Shown: positions 10,803 through 23,295, numbered from the stretch's first letter. The stretch is DNA of 64,000 nt from Panaeolus papilionaceus (GCA_015501605.1 JADNRZ010000014.1:682001-746000); one strand, 5' to 3'. A program made the numbers and translations. The notes: generated by a model not told the origin, from the letters alone.

Positions 10803-12360
10803 ATGATGGGCGATTGCCCTGTGTTCCCACCAGAGATATTCGGCGAAATCATTGGTGCTGTCGCCATCCAAACTCCTGGGATACCTTTGACCGATAACCA
10901 AATCGCGACTTTGCAAGTTAGCGCTTTGGTCTGTAAACTATTCCATTTACTTTCTGAACCCCACATCTATCGATATGTCTCGTTTGGTCTACAAGAAGGA
11001 GGACAAAGGCGGTTAAATCGCCTTGTTGATACCCTCGAGACCCGGCCAACCATCATGAAATACATACGACAGATACACATCAACCTCAGGCGATTCAGGC
11101 CGAATCCAAATGGCGAAACCACTACTGACTTCGAGAGGATAGACCCCATTGTTGCTCTTCCTAACGTGGAGTCAGTCAACATTCACTACTCGAGAATTGG
11201 TTATGGCCAGCCCCAAACACTCAACTCACAAAATACTGTTGGATCCCTTTGTCATCGCATTATCGAAGGCTATGTAGAACGCGGCACATTGCGCTCGTTA
11301 ATCGTGAAGAAGATAGAAGACCTACCTTTCACGCTCATCGCTACACGAACGATGTTGCACACTTTGTCGTTGGACCGGTGCAACCTCCCCTGTTTAGAGC
11401 AAGCGATGCCCTCCGTCAAAAACCTCACTTTGAGAAAAATGGATCTTCCGGTATCCACTTTGTCCTTTTTTCCGAATATCGAGGAACTGCATCTCATGCG
11501 CCTGGACATCGAAAAATGTGTTGACACGAGCAGATTTCCTACCCCTTCGTTCAAGATAAAAAACCCTTGTTTTGGAACGTTGCTCAGAGTATGGGGGTAC
11601 CGAGTCGACTAATCGTTCAATCTCCTCTCTTTGGACTTACTTCCAAAGTAAAGCCCATGAGCGAGGTGTTCAACCATTCCAACACCTCCGCACCTTTGGG
11701 ATGTCATCTTTTGACGATCCCAATTTTTCTATCACAAGGCTAATACTCAAAGGTGCTCCAAACCTTCAAGACGTGTTTTTAGGTACGTTTCACTATCTGG
11801 ATGAGAATATGTACGGTTGTAGGGAATTAACGAGATGGCGCCCTTTAGCATTTGCTTTAAACACGCTCACGATATGGGACCTAGTAATCACTAAGTACCG
11901 TAGTAAATTCGAATCCCTTCAGCATATCTCAACATGCGACATGCACTTCCCAAACTTCAGTGTCATGTCGCAAACTGCATTCATGCAACATTCTCTGTCG
12001 TATTATCCGACCTTCTCGATCGGTAGCCAGCTCTTCAAGGACTCAGCATTTGATCCCGGACCAACATATGTGCCAGGTGTTGTTGAGCTACCAGGACGTC
12101 AAATCACCACGGCTTCGCAATCATGGGCGGCATGGGTTGCACTCCTCGAGGATGTTTTCCCATCTGTCGCTGGCCTTGGAGCTATAGAACTATCTGTAAT
12201 TGACGAGGGACCCTTTGATATAGTTTTCAAGGGCCAAGATATTGAAGAGGTAGCGGAAAAGATGGCTAAAAAGCAGGGTAGAATTTTGGGTGTGCACTTT
12301 GGCGGGCTAAACGATCACGATTGTGTCTGTCCAACGAAGCTGATTTTTTTTGCAGGTTGA
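10803..12360 (+). pseudogene. F-box-like protein, tandem copy B, frameshifted
   Basis: Paralog of the preceding gene: MMGDCPVFPPEIFGEIIGAV, SALVCKLFHLLSEPHIYRY, SLDRCNLPCLEQAMPSVKNL and FFPNIEELHLMRLDIE align block for block. The reading frame shifts at a run of six A's (11558-11563). With five A's, the frame would run through ...FKIKTLVLERCSEYGG into the downstream frame, which stays open to the stop at 12358-12360. As written, the upstream frame ends at about 11612. The rest (11572 onward) retains coherent family-like sequence, including a C-terminal segment similar in character to copy A. The shift is either a recent mutation or an error in a homopolymer. Otherwise the gene would encode about 518 aa. 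Confidence 0.65.
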
Positions 12361-12442
12361 GACCACAACAAATTATAGATAATTGAGTAAATTAATGTTG
12401 TAAAATATTTGACTGCGAAGTGGCCGAATCCTGTTCCTGGGG

Positions 12443-14375
12443 TTAAGCACGCCCGATAGCTTGGTTGATGGAATTCAGGAGGATATCATTGGAATCCCCA
12501 ACAGCATGCCACATAGCAAAGCCCTTAACGCCGTTATCTTTGATGTACACTCCTTTGGCAGCTACAAGGACAGAGTTAGATCGAATTAAAAGCTATTGAC
12601 TGACGTCGGGAACATACCAAAGCTTTGAGCATCATCATAAGAGATCATAACCTGCTTGGTCTCGTCGTAGATGAAAGGCTGAGAGAGAAGGTCAGCAACG
12701 TCTAAAACGAATACTCCCATGATATGCCTCACCGTTTGGCTGCATTCGTCGAACTGATACTTGACTCCGGAAGCTGCGTTACCATCAGCAGAGAGATAAC
12801 CAGCAGCGATAAGCCCATCGAAGTTATAGAGCCCACTGTTCGCTGTGCTGACGACGCCACAAACGTCCGTCGCTAAAAATAAGCAAAGTCAATACTCAAC
12901 ATCATGAAACTGAATTATGGGGAGGATACGTACTAGGTTCACCGGTTTCACCTTCTCCGAGAGGAATTCCTGTGAAGGTGGGGTTGCTTCCGATCTTAGC
13001 CGCATCTCCTGTTTGGAGAGTATACGCCCTGGCATAGGAAGCAACGCCTACAACGAGCTTGTCTGCAGGGATACCAGCACCTGTCCAACCCCTGACAGCA
13101 GATGCAACTGAGCCTGCAGCTGTAGTGGCACAAGAATCCTGAAGAGGTGCATTGGGACCAACGCCGTCAGACCAGGCACCCCAGATGTCGTATGCCATAA
13201 TGGCTAGAGGGTGATAAGATAAACACCAGAAACCAGAATGATAGGCGTGGCAGCTCACCGATGAAGTCCAATACATTCGCGAATCCAGAAACGTCCTTGG
13301 AAGGGTTGCCATCTGGGCCCATCCAGGGAGTTACAGCGACTGCAGCTGAAAGAATGAGGTTAGCGCCGGCAGGATCAGCGCGAAGTTCTTGCAACAGCGA
13401 GAGGAAGTTGGCTGTATCATCAGGCGCAATAACATTACAACCAAGGGCCTGCTTGTTGGGGAACTCCCAGCTACAAACAGATTATTGAGTTGTCAGTCAT
13501 GAAAACAGAGATGTCAAACATACTCGAAGTCAAGTCCGTCAAGATTATACTTGTTGACCAAGTCCAGGAGGGTTTTGATGAACTTAGCCCTGTCGTCTGT
13601 GGTGGCCACAGCAGGCGAGAAATAGCGAGAACCAGTCCAGCCACCAATGGAAAGCAAGGCTTTCACGCTCTGTTTTAAAGAAAGGAGTGTATGAGGTCAA
13701 CGGGGGAAGCAGAGAGACAAGGGCAATAAAACATACGTGCTGCTTAGCTTGTTCCACGAATTTAGGAAGGAGCTCCTGACTGGTGCTGTCCAGGTCGATA
13801 ACGGTCGGATCTGGAGTGGTTGTCCTGAGAAACCCAAAGTATTTAGAGATGATTGACTTAAAGTGAGACTGAAACACTCACCCGAAGGCAAACGTCATGG
13901 TGTTGTACTTCGACCAAGGGATGGACTCGACCGGCATCTTGGACGCGAGCCATGAGGGATACCACGCAGAGGCGATCAATCCATCGTAAGCAGAGCCAGC
14001 TGCTGCGAGGGTGGTAGCATTGATGAGGGCAGTCGCATTGGTCGGAGCGTCGGTGACTGTGGTATTTGCTCCAATTGGCCCACCAGCAGGTAAGGGAGCA
14101 ACAGTTGGGGAAGGGGCTGGAGGGAGAGTCGTCGAGGGAGGTGCTGGAAGACCTGACTGGGACCCGTTGAGAGGTCCAGTGTGATTCAACGGCTTGGTTG
14201 AGTGCGCAGGTCCTTTAGGAGGCGGAGGAGGTTCATTGATGGTCGAATTTTTTAGAGTACAATGGCTACTTTGCCTTTCGAGATGAACGGTAGATGGCAC
14301 GCGTAAAGCCAGGGCGTCGAACGGGAGTGTAAAGGCCAAGAGGGTCAAAAAAAGTGACTTAGTCAACATCCTCAT
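12443..14375 (-). CDS. GH18 chitinase A, secreted
   Basis: Eight exons (14375-13882, 13824-13737, 13669-13524, 13470-13259, 13203-12934, 12872-12733, 12678-12618, 12561-12443) give 509 aa. An N-terminal signal peptide (MLTKSLFLTLLAFTLPFDALA) is followed by a Pro/Thr/Asn-rich stretch of about 90 residues with likely glycosylation sites, then the GH18 barrel. Barrel motifs include SIGGWTGS and the catalytic LDGLDFDWEFPNKQ, where the final Glu is the acid/base that cleaves beta-1,4 bonds in chitin. The third Asp of this motif is split across an intron (GA then C), so unspliced reading gives a misleading Glu. MAYDIWGAWS supplies the usual Tyr. No chitin-binding module is seen. Expected role: secreted chitin hydrolysis in wall remodelling or nutrition. 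It is tandem with chitinase B. Confidence 0.9.
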
Positions 14376-15253
14376 GCGCTGAGTGAAATGTCTCGATGGT
14401 TGGAAAGGGGTAGATAGTTGGTATCGACCAGCGAATGTGATTAGAAAATATGGCCGTAGAGAGATGATAAGTGATATCAGTAAAAGAGAGAGTATGCTTT
14501 TTTTTTTTTTTTTGAAAGGAGGAGGGTTTTATATCGACCGTGCATGAAAGTAGTACCGCGAAGTGTGCCTCGTATTCATTCCATCTATTATGGAAAATCT
14601 GTACATTTGGACCCACGAGAGGGTTAACAACGATCATATCCGCTGTTGAACGATGGTATAATGGTGAAAATATAGCGGAAATAAAACGAAAAGAAACGTA
14701 CATAGAGGTGGCGATCACAACAACTGGTCCACACCAGCTGGTTTCCAATTATTTCCGTTTTTAAAATTTCCCTGTGTATTCAAATCGCGCTAAGCCGAAA
14801 AAAATTGTAATCACTGATTTTTTATACCCAGACGACGTATGAAGAGATGATAGCAATAACATGATCCTGATCGAGCCAATGTCGATCCGGGGTAAAAGAT
14901 CAACTTGTAGAGTGTCGTGTGCAGGGAAATGCCGAGCAGTAAAACACTCCTTGCCTACTCGCTCAGAATCCATAAAGTAAAAGCATAATGTCATTTATTT
15001 CATGCACATGCGATTCCCGGGTAATAATGTGGGTATACGTGAAGCCCCGATGGTACAAATGAAACCTGCACAATAAATATATAATATAACTTGGGGAATC
15101 TCGTTAGAACCTGGTGTTCGTCGCGCAATAAATAAGGACGTACTGTTACAATGAACCCATGTCGCCGCAAAGATTCAGATCAAATAAAAATGCTGGAGGT
15201 GGTCTATGGTCATGCTGGATCGTGAAGGTTTGTCGCGATGAGAGAGCCTTTGT
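14376..15253. other. Promoter region of chitinase A; oligo-T tract
   Basis: Spacer between the two chitinases. It contains a run of about 16 T at roughly 14499-14514, just upstream of chitinase A. No coding sequence was recognised. Confidence 0.4.
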
Positions 15254-17010
15254 CTATTGGCAAACTTGTTCGATGCCCATCGCATCACTGATGGCGTTCA
15301 AGAGAATATCATTGCTATCACCCGCGATATGCCAAACAGCAAAGCCTGCGAGCTTGTTGTCGTTGATAAAGTGCCCTTTGGCCGCTATAACGCCATGTTT
15401 GATTATTGTGCCGTTTAGTAGAATGAAAAATTAAAACACACCAAAACTTGTCGCATCATCGTAAGAAATCATGGTGCCATTAGCAGGGTTATACAGGAAG
15501 GGCTACAAAGAAAAGATGTCAGAACTTGTTTCGAAACTTGAAGGGAAAACATACTGTTTGACTGCAGTTGTCGAACTTGTAAACCATACCCGAAGCCGCA
15601 TTGCCATTAGCATCAAGGTAGCCCCAGTCAACCATGCCATTGAAATTGAAGGTTCCACCAGGACCGCTAGAAGTGTTACCACACTGGTCGACGCTTGGTG
15701 GTGCTCCAGGGATGTCACTATCGCCGGCAGGTTGACGAGATGCATCGAATGGTGGATACAGGGCAAGAGCCCCAGGGCCAGTCAGGGCACTGCTATTGCT
15801 GACGTAGAAGCTGTGTCCATAGGCTGCAACACCCAAAGCGATCTAGAATGGCCATAGTTGAGCTCAAAGAGCACATAAAGACAATTGTTACGAGGACCAA
15901 CCTGGTTGGCAGGGAATCCGGCAGCAGTCCATGCCTTGATGGCGCTGACAGCAGAGCCTTGTTGCTGGCTTGGGCTCGCACATGTATCATCAAGAGGAGC
16001 ATTTGGTCCAACACTCGACGACCATGATCCCCAGACGTCGTAATCCATGATGGCTAATAGCAGCTTCCTTCAGTTTCCCGGTCATAAAAGACCGAGGGGA
16101 GACTCACAAATATGATCTATAACCTTAGCAAAAGCAGAGACGTCACTCATTGGAGTTCCATCAGGACCAGCAAAAGGCGCCATGCCGACAGCAGCGGTAA
16201 TCTTAATGTTGTTAAAGGCGTTATTGGTGTTCATTTCCTGCAACAACAGGAGGAAGTTGCTTGAATCGTCGGCTGAGATAACATTACAGCCAATTCCCTG
16301 CTTGTTTGGGTATTCCCAGCTAAACCAGACGTCAGTTACGCGAGATTTGTGTATGTGAAATACAATAAAACCCACTCAAAATCAATGCCGTCCAGATTGT
16401 ATTGTTTCACGAGGTTAGCAATAGCCTGAACAAAGATAGTCCGGTTCTGTGCACTGTTGACAGCGGAAGAAAAGTAAATGGAACCAGTCCAGCCACCAAT
16501 AGATAGATGCGCATCCACTCCCTGAGGTGTGCCGTAAGAAATAATGCAATTGGAGGCTGGGTAAAGGAGATTGACTCACGTTAGCATGTGCTTCCGTAAC
16601 AAACGTTGGTAGGAGAGCAGCACTTTGTGCGTCAAGGGCAATGACTGAAGGATCAGGCGTGGTAGTCCTAAGAAAATATAGGATAAGTTTCCAGTAAAAA
16701 TACGTCCAGATAGACAAAGCACTCACGCAAAGGCAAAAGTCAAAGAACCATATTTTGTCCATGATATCTTGTTAGGAGGAAGGGACGCGCCGAGCCAGCC
16801 TGGGTACCAGCCAGTGGCGACAACGTCATTAGTCGACCCACTACCCCGACCTGTAGAGCTCGAGGATTGTGCAACAACTTGAGCCATTTTTGGAGGCACC
16901 AGACCACAATGTGGTGCTGCTTGCACCACGACGGTACTCCATAGCTGCATGTGAAAAAAGAGTGCCGCCAGCAGCGAGAATAATGACAGGTTGTGGCAAG
17001 AAGTCATCAT
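15254..17010 (-). CDS. GH18 chitinase B, secreted
   Basis: Eight exons (17010-16727, 16667-16580, 16521-16376, 16319-16108, 16053-15902, 15842-15555, 15502-15442, 15384-15254) give 453 aa. Six internal exon or intron positions match chitinase A in phase and several exons in exact length (88, 146, 212, 61 nt), proving duplication. The N-terminus is a hydrophobic signal sequence starting MMTSCHNLSLFSLLAALFF; a second ATG follows immediately. The Pro-rich linker of chitinase A is replaced by a shorter Ser/Gly-rich one. The catalytic motif reads LDGIDFDWEYPNKQ after splicing, with the Asp codon again split by the intron; IMDYDVWGSWS follows. All catalytic residues are present, so it should be active on chitin. 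Confidence 0.9.
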
Positions 17011-19274
17011 AAGGATCAATGTAAAATAAAGGGAGAAAAAAAAGTCGGGTCCCTTTCACGAGGGCAGGGAGGTTATGAGGGGAGGGGTGAAGAAAGTGGG
17101 AGTCCTGATTAACAGGACTGAGTTCGCAAACAAGGTGTCTGATATACAACAACACAGACTTATGTAGGGCACAAGGAACAATGTGAACAGGGAAGGGAAG
17201 CAGGAGGCAACCAGAAATAGGGACGAGTGCGAAGTCAAAAATAACACGGGGTGATCGTGCTTTTCATGGCCGATAATTTTAAGGCAATACTTATGTCCCT
17301 CGGGGTGGCTCCCAAATATGTCCACTAACAACCGCAAAGCCAATCTGTGCCTGGGACGAAGATATGCATTGCCCGGCCATATGCACCCCCAAATGGGATA
17401 CATCAGGATGTGTCGACGAGATGAAGTAGGGCAAAAGGATTGATAGGCCAATGGCAAAGCCTGTGCCGGACACGAGGCTGGGAGCAGGCACTTCGGCACA
17501 ATGATAGAATGGAAACCTATGAGCTCAAAGAAAAACAGACATTTTCTGGCTGCTATAAACAAAGTTGAACAAAGTTGAGGCGATACATGCTCAAACAAAC
17601 CATTCTGACTGTTTTTTTTTAGCCTTTGCTAAGAATAGATAACAATGTGAGTACTGACCGCCGCTTCACTGACTTATCTCAGCATCATTCCCTCAAAATC
17701 CGGCAGACCCATTTAAGTGGCACAATAACAGGGTTTGGTGGCATCTCTTGCTTTCACAACACCGCTTCCATAGAAACTCGCAGCACAATGGATGTAAGCG
17801 TTATTGAACGAGCTGTTTGTTGTGGCGTTTCATCAGCGCCTAGATGGTAGGAGAGAAAGATTTGAACACCGCTTTGACTATTTGGGATAGCACTATTGAT
17901 CAAAAGCGCTAGAGACAAACACACTCGCACCAATACAACTCAACCCTACAAACAAAGACGACACAAATTATGAAAACAATTCTTCAGAACCACAGAACCA
18001 CAGAACCACGAACCTAGTAGATATGATAATGAGTTGAAAGGCATAAAGATTGTTTCAACAAACCTGAAAGAACGTGTTAGTAACATAATAGGGGCTGATT
18101 CCAGAAATCCGGCGGCTGCCCCGAACCTGCAGAATAGTGCAGAAATAAGCCGGAAGGAGGATTAGGCTCTTGTGTAAGTATACATCGAGATACTTTCCGG
18201 TGTCACCGCGGCATGGTGATATAAGATTCGTATAGACAAGAATACATGATGTCAAAGCTGGTTTGTAGCGGTTTCAACCTTACAAAAGGGAAAGACATAC
18301 CACCCACACGTGTTTCGCATGGAACAGGGCAGTCGACGCACTTCGCTGCTCTGGGAGATCGCCTACGGATCATCAGAGATAAAAAGAACTTCCACAGGAA
18401 GCTTCTCCCACATGCTCAAGAGGTGTGTGAAAGATGGAGTCCCTTTGAGTAGACTTTGAGAGGATGATAATGCGTCAGGAAACGAAGGTCTCATCAGCAT
18501 TGTATCCAGCTGATGCAAGAATCATTCTGCATCTGAGGTCATTTATCGCTGTGCTGGTAACAGACACATGATTAGGTGCCATTAACAACAGCATGCAGGG
18601 ATGAAACGCCGTTGGCTGGAAGCGCAGTCACATCAATATGAAAGACCAGGCTTTCACAATTCAAATGCTTCAACCTGAGAAGACAAACTGGTATCTCGTG
18701 CGGTAGACACACCGCAAAACGTCACAGAAAGTTACCCCAGATAGAGAAGACAATGGCGTAACGCCTTGTGTCAACAAGTTAATAATGTTGATAGCAGGGT
18801 CTGCATGTTTCTCGTGGAAGCCATTAACCTCATCGAGGCTGGCTTTCAGACTCTTCCATGGTTGATAATTAGCATGAAACAGCCGCTGGGTTGGGCCGGA
18901 CATGCAGCACGTCACTTAATGTGCGGAACACTGAGAAAGCAAATCAGTTAGCTTTTTCCAGATCCTGAGTAGAAGGGTTGAATGACAAACGAGAGTCGCA
19001 CTATCTATGTTGGATTCTGGAAGACTCGAGGTTGGTCCTTAAAGAGATAGTCACCCATATAATTGGTATACAAGCATCGATCGACGCCTCACGAAAGCCA
19101 GTACTAGTAAGAGATGCATGGTGTTCGCGATATAAAGAAGTCGCAGAAGAGCATGAACGAAGCGGTAAAGATTAATAGAATACTACGGACAAGGTGTCAG
19201 AATATTAACAGGATTAAAAGATCTGCGAGTCACTCACACTTAATACCCAAACATAGAAAAAAATCTATAGCAGA
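17011..19274. other. 2.2-kb gene-poor stretch
   Basis: No ORF here resembles a known family or joins into a sensible multi-exon gene. A short tandem repeat (8-bp unit AGAACCAC, about three copies) lies near 17986-18012. The part next to 17010 is presumably the promoter of chitinase B. The rest may hold decayed or non-coding sequence that I cannot interpret. Confidence 0.4.
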
Positions 19275-19873
19275 TCAACGTGTCGAACCTCCGGTGGTTG
19301 TCCCACCATTGCCCCAATTCAGACCGATTCTGGCCGCCAGCTGGCGGGCCTGTTGAGCTTCCCTCCGCCTTGAACGGAAGAAAAGGACAACTAACGCGAC
19401 TGCCGCAAAAACAACATTACAGGCAATAAATTCAAAGAAATCTGCGCGCTCCTGAGGGACAATTCGCCCGCAGGATTCCCAAGCAAGCACCTCCCCCGGA
19501 TCGTGTTTGTCATCTGTATGGGAAGGCGCGCTGGGAGAATCTGTGGGTTCCGCTGAGTCGTCCGTATGAGTGGAGTTGACACAATGCAATAGTCGACGAT
19601 TGCCAAATGGTTGACAATACGGTTGGTGTAGCTAATAAATGTAAGTTCAGGGTGGTCATTTTGTGAACGCTGGAATAATAAACATACTGCATCTGCAGGA
19701 CATGGCTCACAGGCGCCAAATGGTGTACATAGAAGATGCTGACTATCATCAGTACCCCCTACCGTTGACTGCGGCGGAGGTGTTCCGGGTGGTGGTGGTG
19801 CTTGTGCAATGACGAGTTGAAGGCAGTAAAAGCATATCAGACTAATAAAATTAGTTGACATTTCATATTTCAT
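19275..19873 (-). CDS. Small Cys-rich single-pass membrane protein (JTB-like layout)
   Basis: Two exons (19873-19688, 19631-19275) give 180 aa, or 176 aa from the second ATG at 19861. It has a signal peptide (FISLICFYCLQLVIAQA), a short Pro-rich segment, a Cys-rich lumenal or extracellular domain (CTPFGACEPCPADA, then PYCQPFGNRRLLHC), an Asp/Ser-rich spacer, then AWESCGRIVPQERADFFEF, one membrane segment (IACNVVFAAVALVVLFF) and a basic cytosolic tail. This order of Cys pairs, SC motif, aromatic-acidic motif and single helix resembles the animal JTB family, but similarity is in layout only. The protein looks conserved among agarics; function is unknown. The gene is divergent from SEC65, with about 250 bp between starts. 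Confidence 0.7.
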
Positions 19874-20120
19874 TAATTAAGGATCTCACAAGTATAATGC
19901 ATAGGCACTAGCCAACGTTGGCGAGCGCAGCAACATTGGAGGGTCATGAACGTCGTGAACAAAAAGCCTTAGATGATGTTGACGACGACCGTGACGGACA
20001 CAAATGGATGCCAGACACGTGGGAACAGCGACCCTGAGCAGACACACTGCGTCGTCCTGATTATTTCCTCTCAAGTCCACCTACACCGACGACGACGATA
20101 TCGAAATCTATCGCTTAGAA

Positions 20121-21187
20121 ATGTCTCGCAGAGCTGCAATTGTTGAAGAGTTTGATGATGATACAGATCTTCCTTTGCCTTCGATTCCTCTACCCAACAC
20201 AGGGTCTAGAGGTCCTCTATTGCAAGAACTCAATTCTGACGATGACGACGACTTTGAGGCGTCTCAGCAAGCTGGCCCTGCATCACCTTCAAGGCAACAG
20301 TATCAGAAATCGCCATTGGATTCAGGTTCTAGGGCGGCACAGGCCGATGCAGCACGTCAAGTCACCGATATAACACCTTACAAGTCGTCAGTCTTTTTTC
20401 TCGTACTTTCGCCCAATCCTATACTTTATTTTATCTATGTCTATGGTTTCCTGGGTTTAATCTGATATTTGATTAAATTTACAGCTGGACATGTATCTAT
20501 CCTATATATCTGGATGCCAAGAGGCCTTATGGGACTGGTCAAAGGCGTGTCGCACGCACCAAAAGTCTCTGGTGGCCTTTGAGCAAAGACATCGCCGATG
20601 CAGCAAGCAGACTAGGCCTTGGAACATTGCATGAGGTAAATAAATCGCATCCTCGAGATTGGGAAAACCCTGGCCGCGTCCGTGTGCAGTGGAAGAAAGA
20701 TGGCAAATTGCTTAATCCCGCAATCAAAACCAGTAAGATCCAACCCCGCAAAGTCAAACAACGCACGGAATTGACACAAAAATTAGAAAAGGCTCTTTTG
20801 GAGATGGTTTGCTTCCAGATACAGCACCTCAAGCCAGAAAATATACCGAAGCCTCCGTACAACACTACAGGGGCGAACGTAGCGTCAACTGCAGAATCGG
20901 CTCCTGTTCCTCCACCTTCATCGAATAAAGGCAAGCAACCTGCAGCGACAAAGTCAAAGACACCTGCGGCTCCTCCTCCCTCCCTGAGTTCCGGTCGTCG
21001 TCTACCCGTTCCCCCAGAACCACAGCCGTCGTTGACTGAACGCGTTTCGCCTTACTCCCCTGCTATATCGGCAGGCGTGCTAGTAGAAGCGGTCAAGGCA
21101 GGGATGAACGCCATTGAATCGGGTGCTCCAGCCACTCCAGCTGGAATGGCGAAAGGAAAGAAGAAGGTCATCAGAGTACGGGGGTAA
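20121..21187 (+). CDS. SEC65: Signal recognition particle subunit SRP19/Sec65
   Basis: Three exons (20121-20386, 20485-20732, 20787-21187) give 304 aa. The core WTCIYPIYLDAKRPYGTGQR followed by RRVARTKSLWWP and HPRDWENPGRVRVQW is the SRP19 domain, which binds helices 6 and 8 of SRP RNA and lets SRP54 join, for co-translational targeting to the ER. The acidic N-terminal extension (DDDDDFEASQQ) and a Pro-rich middle precede a Lys-rich tail (KGKKKVIRVRG) typical of fungal Sec65. The second intron (54 nt) is a multiple of three without a stop, so reading through it would still give protein. Splicing restores IKTKKALLEM, which fits the family better. Confidence 0.9.
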
Positions 21188-21843
21188 GAAGGCATTCATT
21201 GGTTTGACCCTTCCCTGACATCGGAGCGGATTCTGCTTGTGGGGGCAGCGGCTGTAATTATCAACAATCCGAAGTGTATTTTTCTACATCATTGAAAGGT
21301 GTTCTTTCTTTTATCCTTCGCGTGATTTCTTCTTTCAGTTGAAGAAAACCTTCACAATGTGTCTCAACCAACTGGGTTACAGGTCGAAAGCCTCATCGCA
21401 CTTCACGATATATCAACATGCCTTTATTTCTACTAAACTGTCTGCCAAGTCGCTCAAGGTTTCAAGCACGCCGACCTTGACACGGGAGGTAATAAGTATC
21501 ATCAAAGCTAATGTTAGAACATACCCTCTTGGGCCATTTTAGAGCTGCGCTTTGATGCAAACTCAGTGAGTATTTTATCGTGTACTTCAAATTATACAAC
21601 CCCTAATACAGTCATTCAGTTGTCAATGCGCTCTGAGCATTGAGACTTCTATCAGCCGACACATGGCACAAGTCCTACACATGACCTTTTGAGTGGTCCG
21701 CCGAAACTGTGTTCAACCCTTCCATCATAGCTCGTTGTTTCTTCGGAAGATGGCTGAGAATTGACCACATCTCATAAAAAGCCTCTGAGTAGGTTCACTC
21801 AGAACCCTTTCGTCAAAGTACACCCTTGAGTGACACCTACATC
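21188..21843. other. Intergenic, no gene seen
   Basis: Contains the SEC65 3' flank and presumably the promoter of the next gene. No supported coding sequence. Confidence 0.4.
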
Positions 21844-23022
21844 ATGTCACTAGTTCCTGAAGACAGAGCGCCAGGGTAAGTCGTCGCCTGATACTACGCG
21901 ATCTCTGCCAGCTCACCACAATATAGCTACCCAGGTCGTGTCCATAATATGAGCCGCAGAAGCAACGACACCATCGATTCGGCATCAACTGACGATTTTA
22001 CACCCCCAGAGCCACCTATTCCAGAGCTCGCAGTTTGGGTTTGGGACGAAGAAACGCAAACGACGGTCCCTGCCAGCCATGTGTCCTATCTCAGAAACGA
22101 AATGGCTCGAACGCCATCACCCTCCCTCCCCGAGGAAAGCCCTCCGCAGTATGTCATGCCTCGGCCAATTCAATTGACTTATTTGTATTGACAGGATATA
22201 TTCATTTTACCTACGGCCTCAATTATCTAGATACGCAAGAGCGCGCATCCCCACAAAGCCCGTGCGCTACACCTTCTGCCAACTCTCCTTCAACACCATG
22301 CTCCTCATACCGCCTGCAGAGTCCCAGGACACCAGACCTCAGTATCATATATCAGTCAACATGAACTGTTTCGTCCCCACTTCTTTCATCACAACTATCC
22401 ATCGTGGAGCCATAGCTTATGGGAGAGCGGTAGCAGCGTTTGAGTGGGTCCTATTTTTCCGATATGCCTCCGGGACAAGGATCCCGGGGTCGACTTTTGC
22501 ATCTTCATTCTGACAGGATAGCTCTTAGGATGGGCATAAGTGTGGAGAAAGGCCGTGTAAGGTTTGGGCGGTATGAAAACGATATCTCGGCCATCTTGGA
22601 CAAGGCAGATAAGCATGCCAATAATGTATGTTAGCTCCTCTGTTATCGCAGCATAATTCGCTGATGTCGGATAGACGAAGTGGACATGGAGACCCCCCAA
22701 AGTGAGGCATAGAATGACCTGGGATTGTCGCTCCATCCCGTTCCAGGCAAGTGACTCTAGTCTCAAAGGGCCGGCTTCAGCCACGTACTAACACCGGTCA
22801 ATTCGTTAGTGCCACTCAATTGGCGCTACACCTGTTCTTCTGGCGACCTTTACACCACGCAAGCTAAACCGGGCCATCAAACGACCAGCCGACCCCCCTG
22901 TCCTAGAAGTATCACCAGAGGGACAGTTGCATTTCGACCACCTCCTTCTTGCTTTGATGATCGTGGAGCGCAAGCGACTCACACCGGGGAAGAGCATGTT
23001 TTTTGACCGAATGATCGATTGA
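21844..23022 (+). CDS. DUF6593-like protein, function unknown
   Basis: Six exons (21844-21875, 21927-22148, 22195-22443, 22517-22625, 22675-22746, 22810-23022) keep one frame for 298 aa. The N-terminal 100 residues are Ser/Pro-rich. The second half has short beta-strand-like blocks: YHISVNMNCFVPTSFITTIH, FEIALRMGISVEKGRVRFG, TKWTWRPPKVRHRMTWDC, ATPVLLATFTP, and the end HFDHLLLALMIVERKRLTP. This pattern (aromatic strand, then LAxFxP, then a C-terminal helix ending in VERKR) resembles basidiomycete DUF6593 proteins, from memory and not from a search. The last intron uses GC rather than GT at its 5' end (GCAAGT). No catalytic motif is visible. Confidence 0.6.
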
Positions 23023-23295
23023 CGTCCCGGCATGTAGCCGCCTATCGATGCATGTATCCAGCAGTGTTCTCTGGGGTATAAAACAACCTCAGTCGAAAAT
23101 CTGTATTTTTATCTGTTACTATGGTATGTATCGTTAATAATAGGTATATGTCATGGTCGTCATACTTGTACAAAATCATCAAATAAATTAGCTATGTATA
23201 CACAAACCGTCCAAATCCATGATCAACCCGAAGCTATCACTTAGCGGATTTACAACCATGTAAATCGACTAACCCCTTCACCTGCCAGCTCTTGG

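Noticed and set aside
13520..13530. Apparent Asp-to-Glu substitution in the chitinase catalytic motif
   Set aside because: It is an artefact of reading into the intron; splicing GA to C restores Asp, and the same holds for chitinase B.
17056..17598. 180-codon minus-strand frame just upstream of chitinase B
   Set aside because: Composition is Leu/Phe/Cys-rich without family motifs, and it sits where the chitinase promoter is expected.
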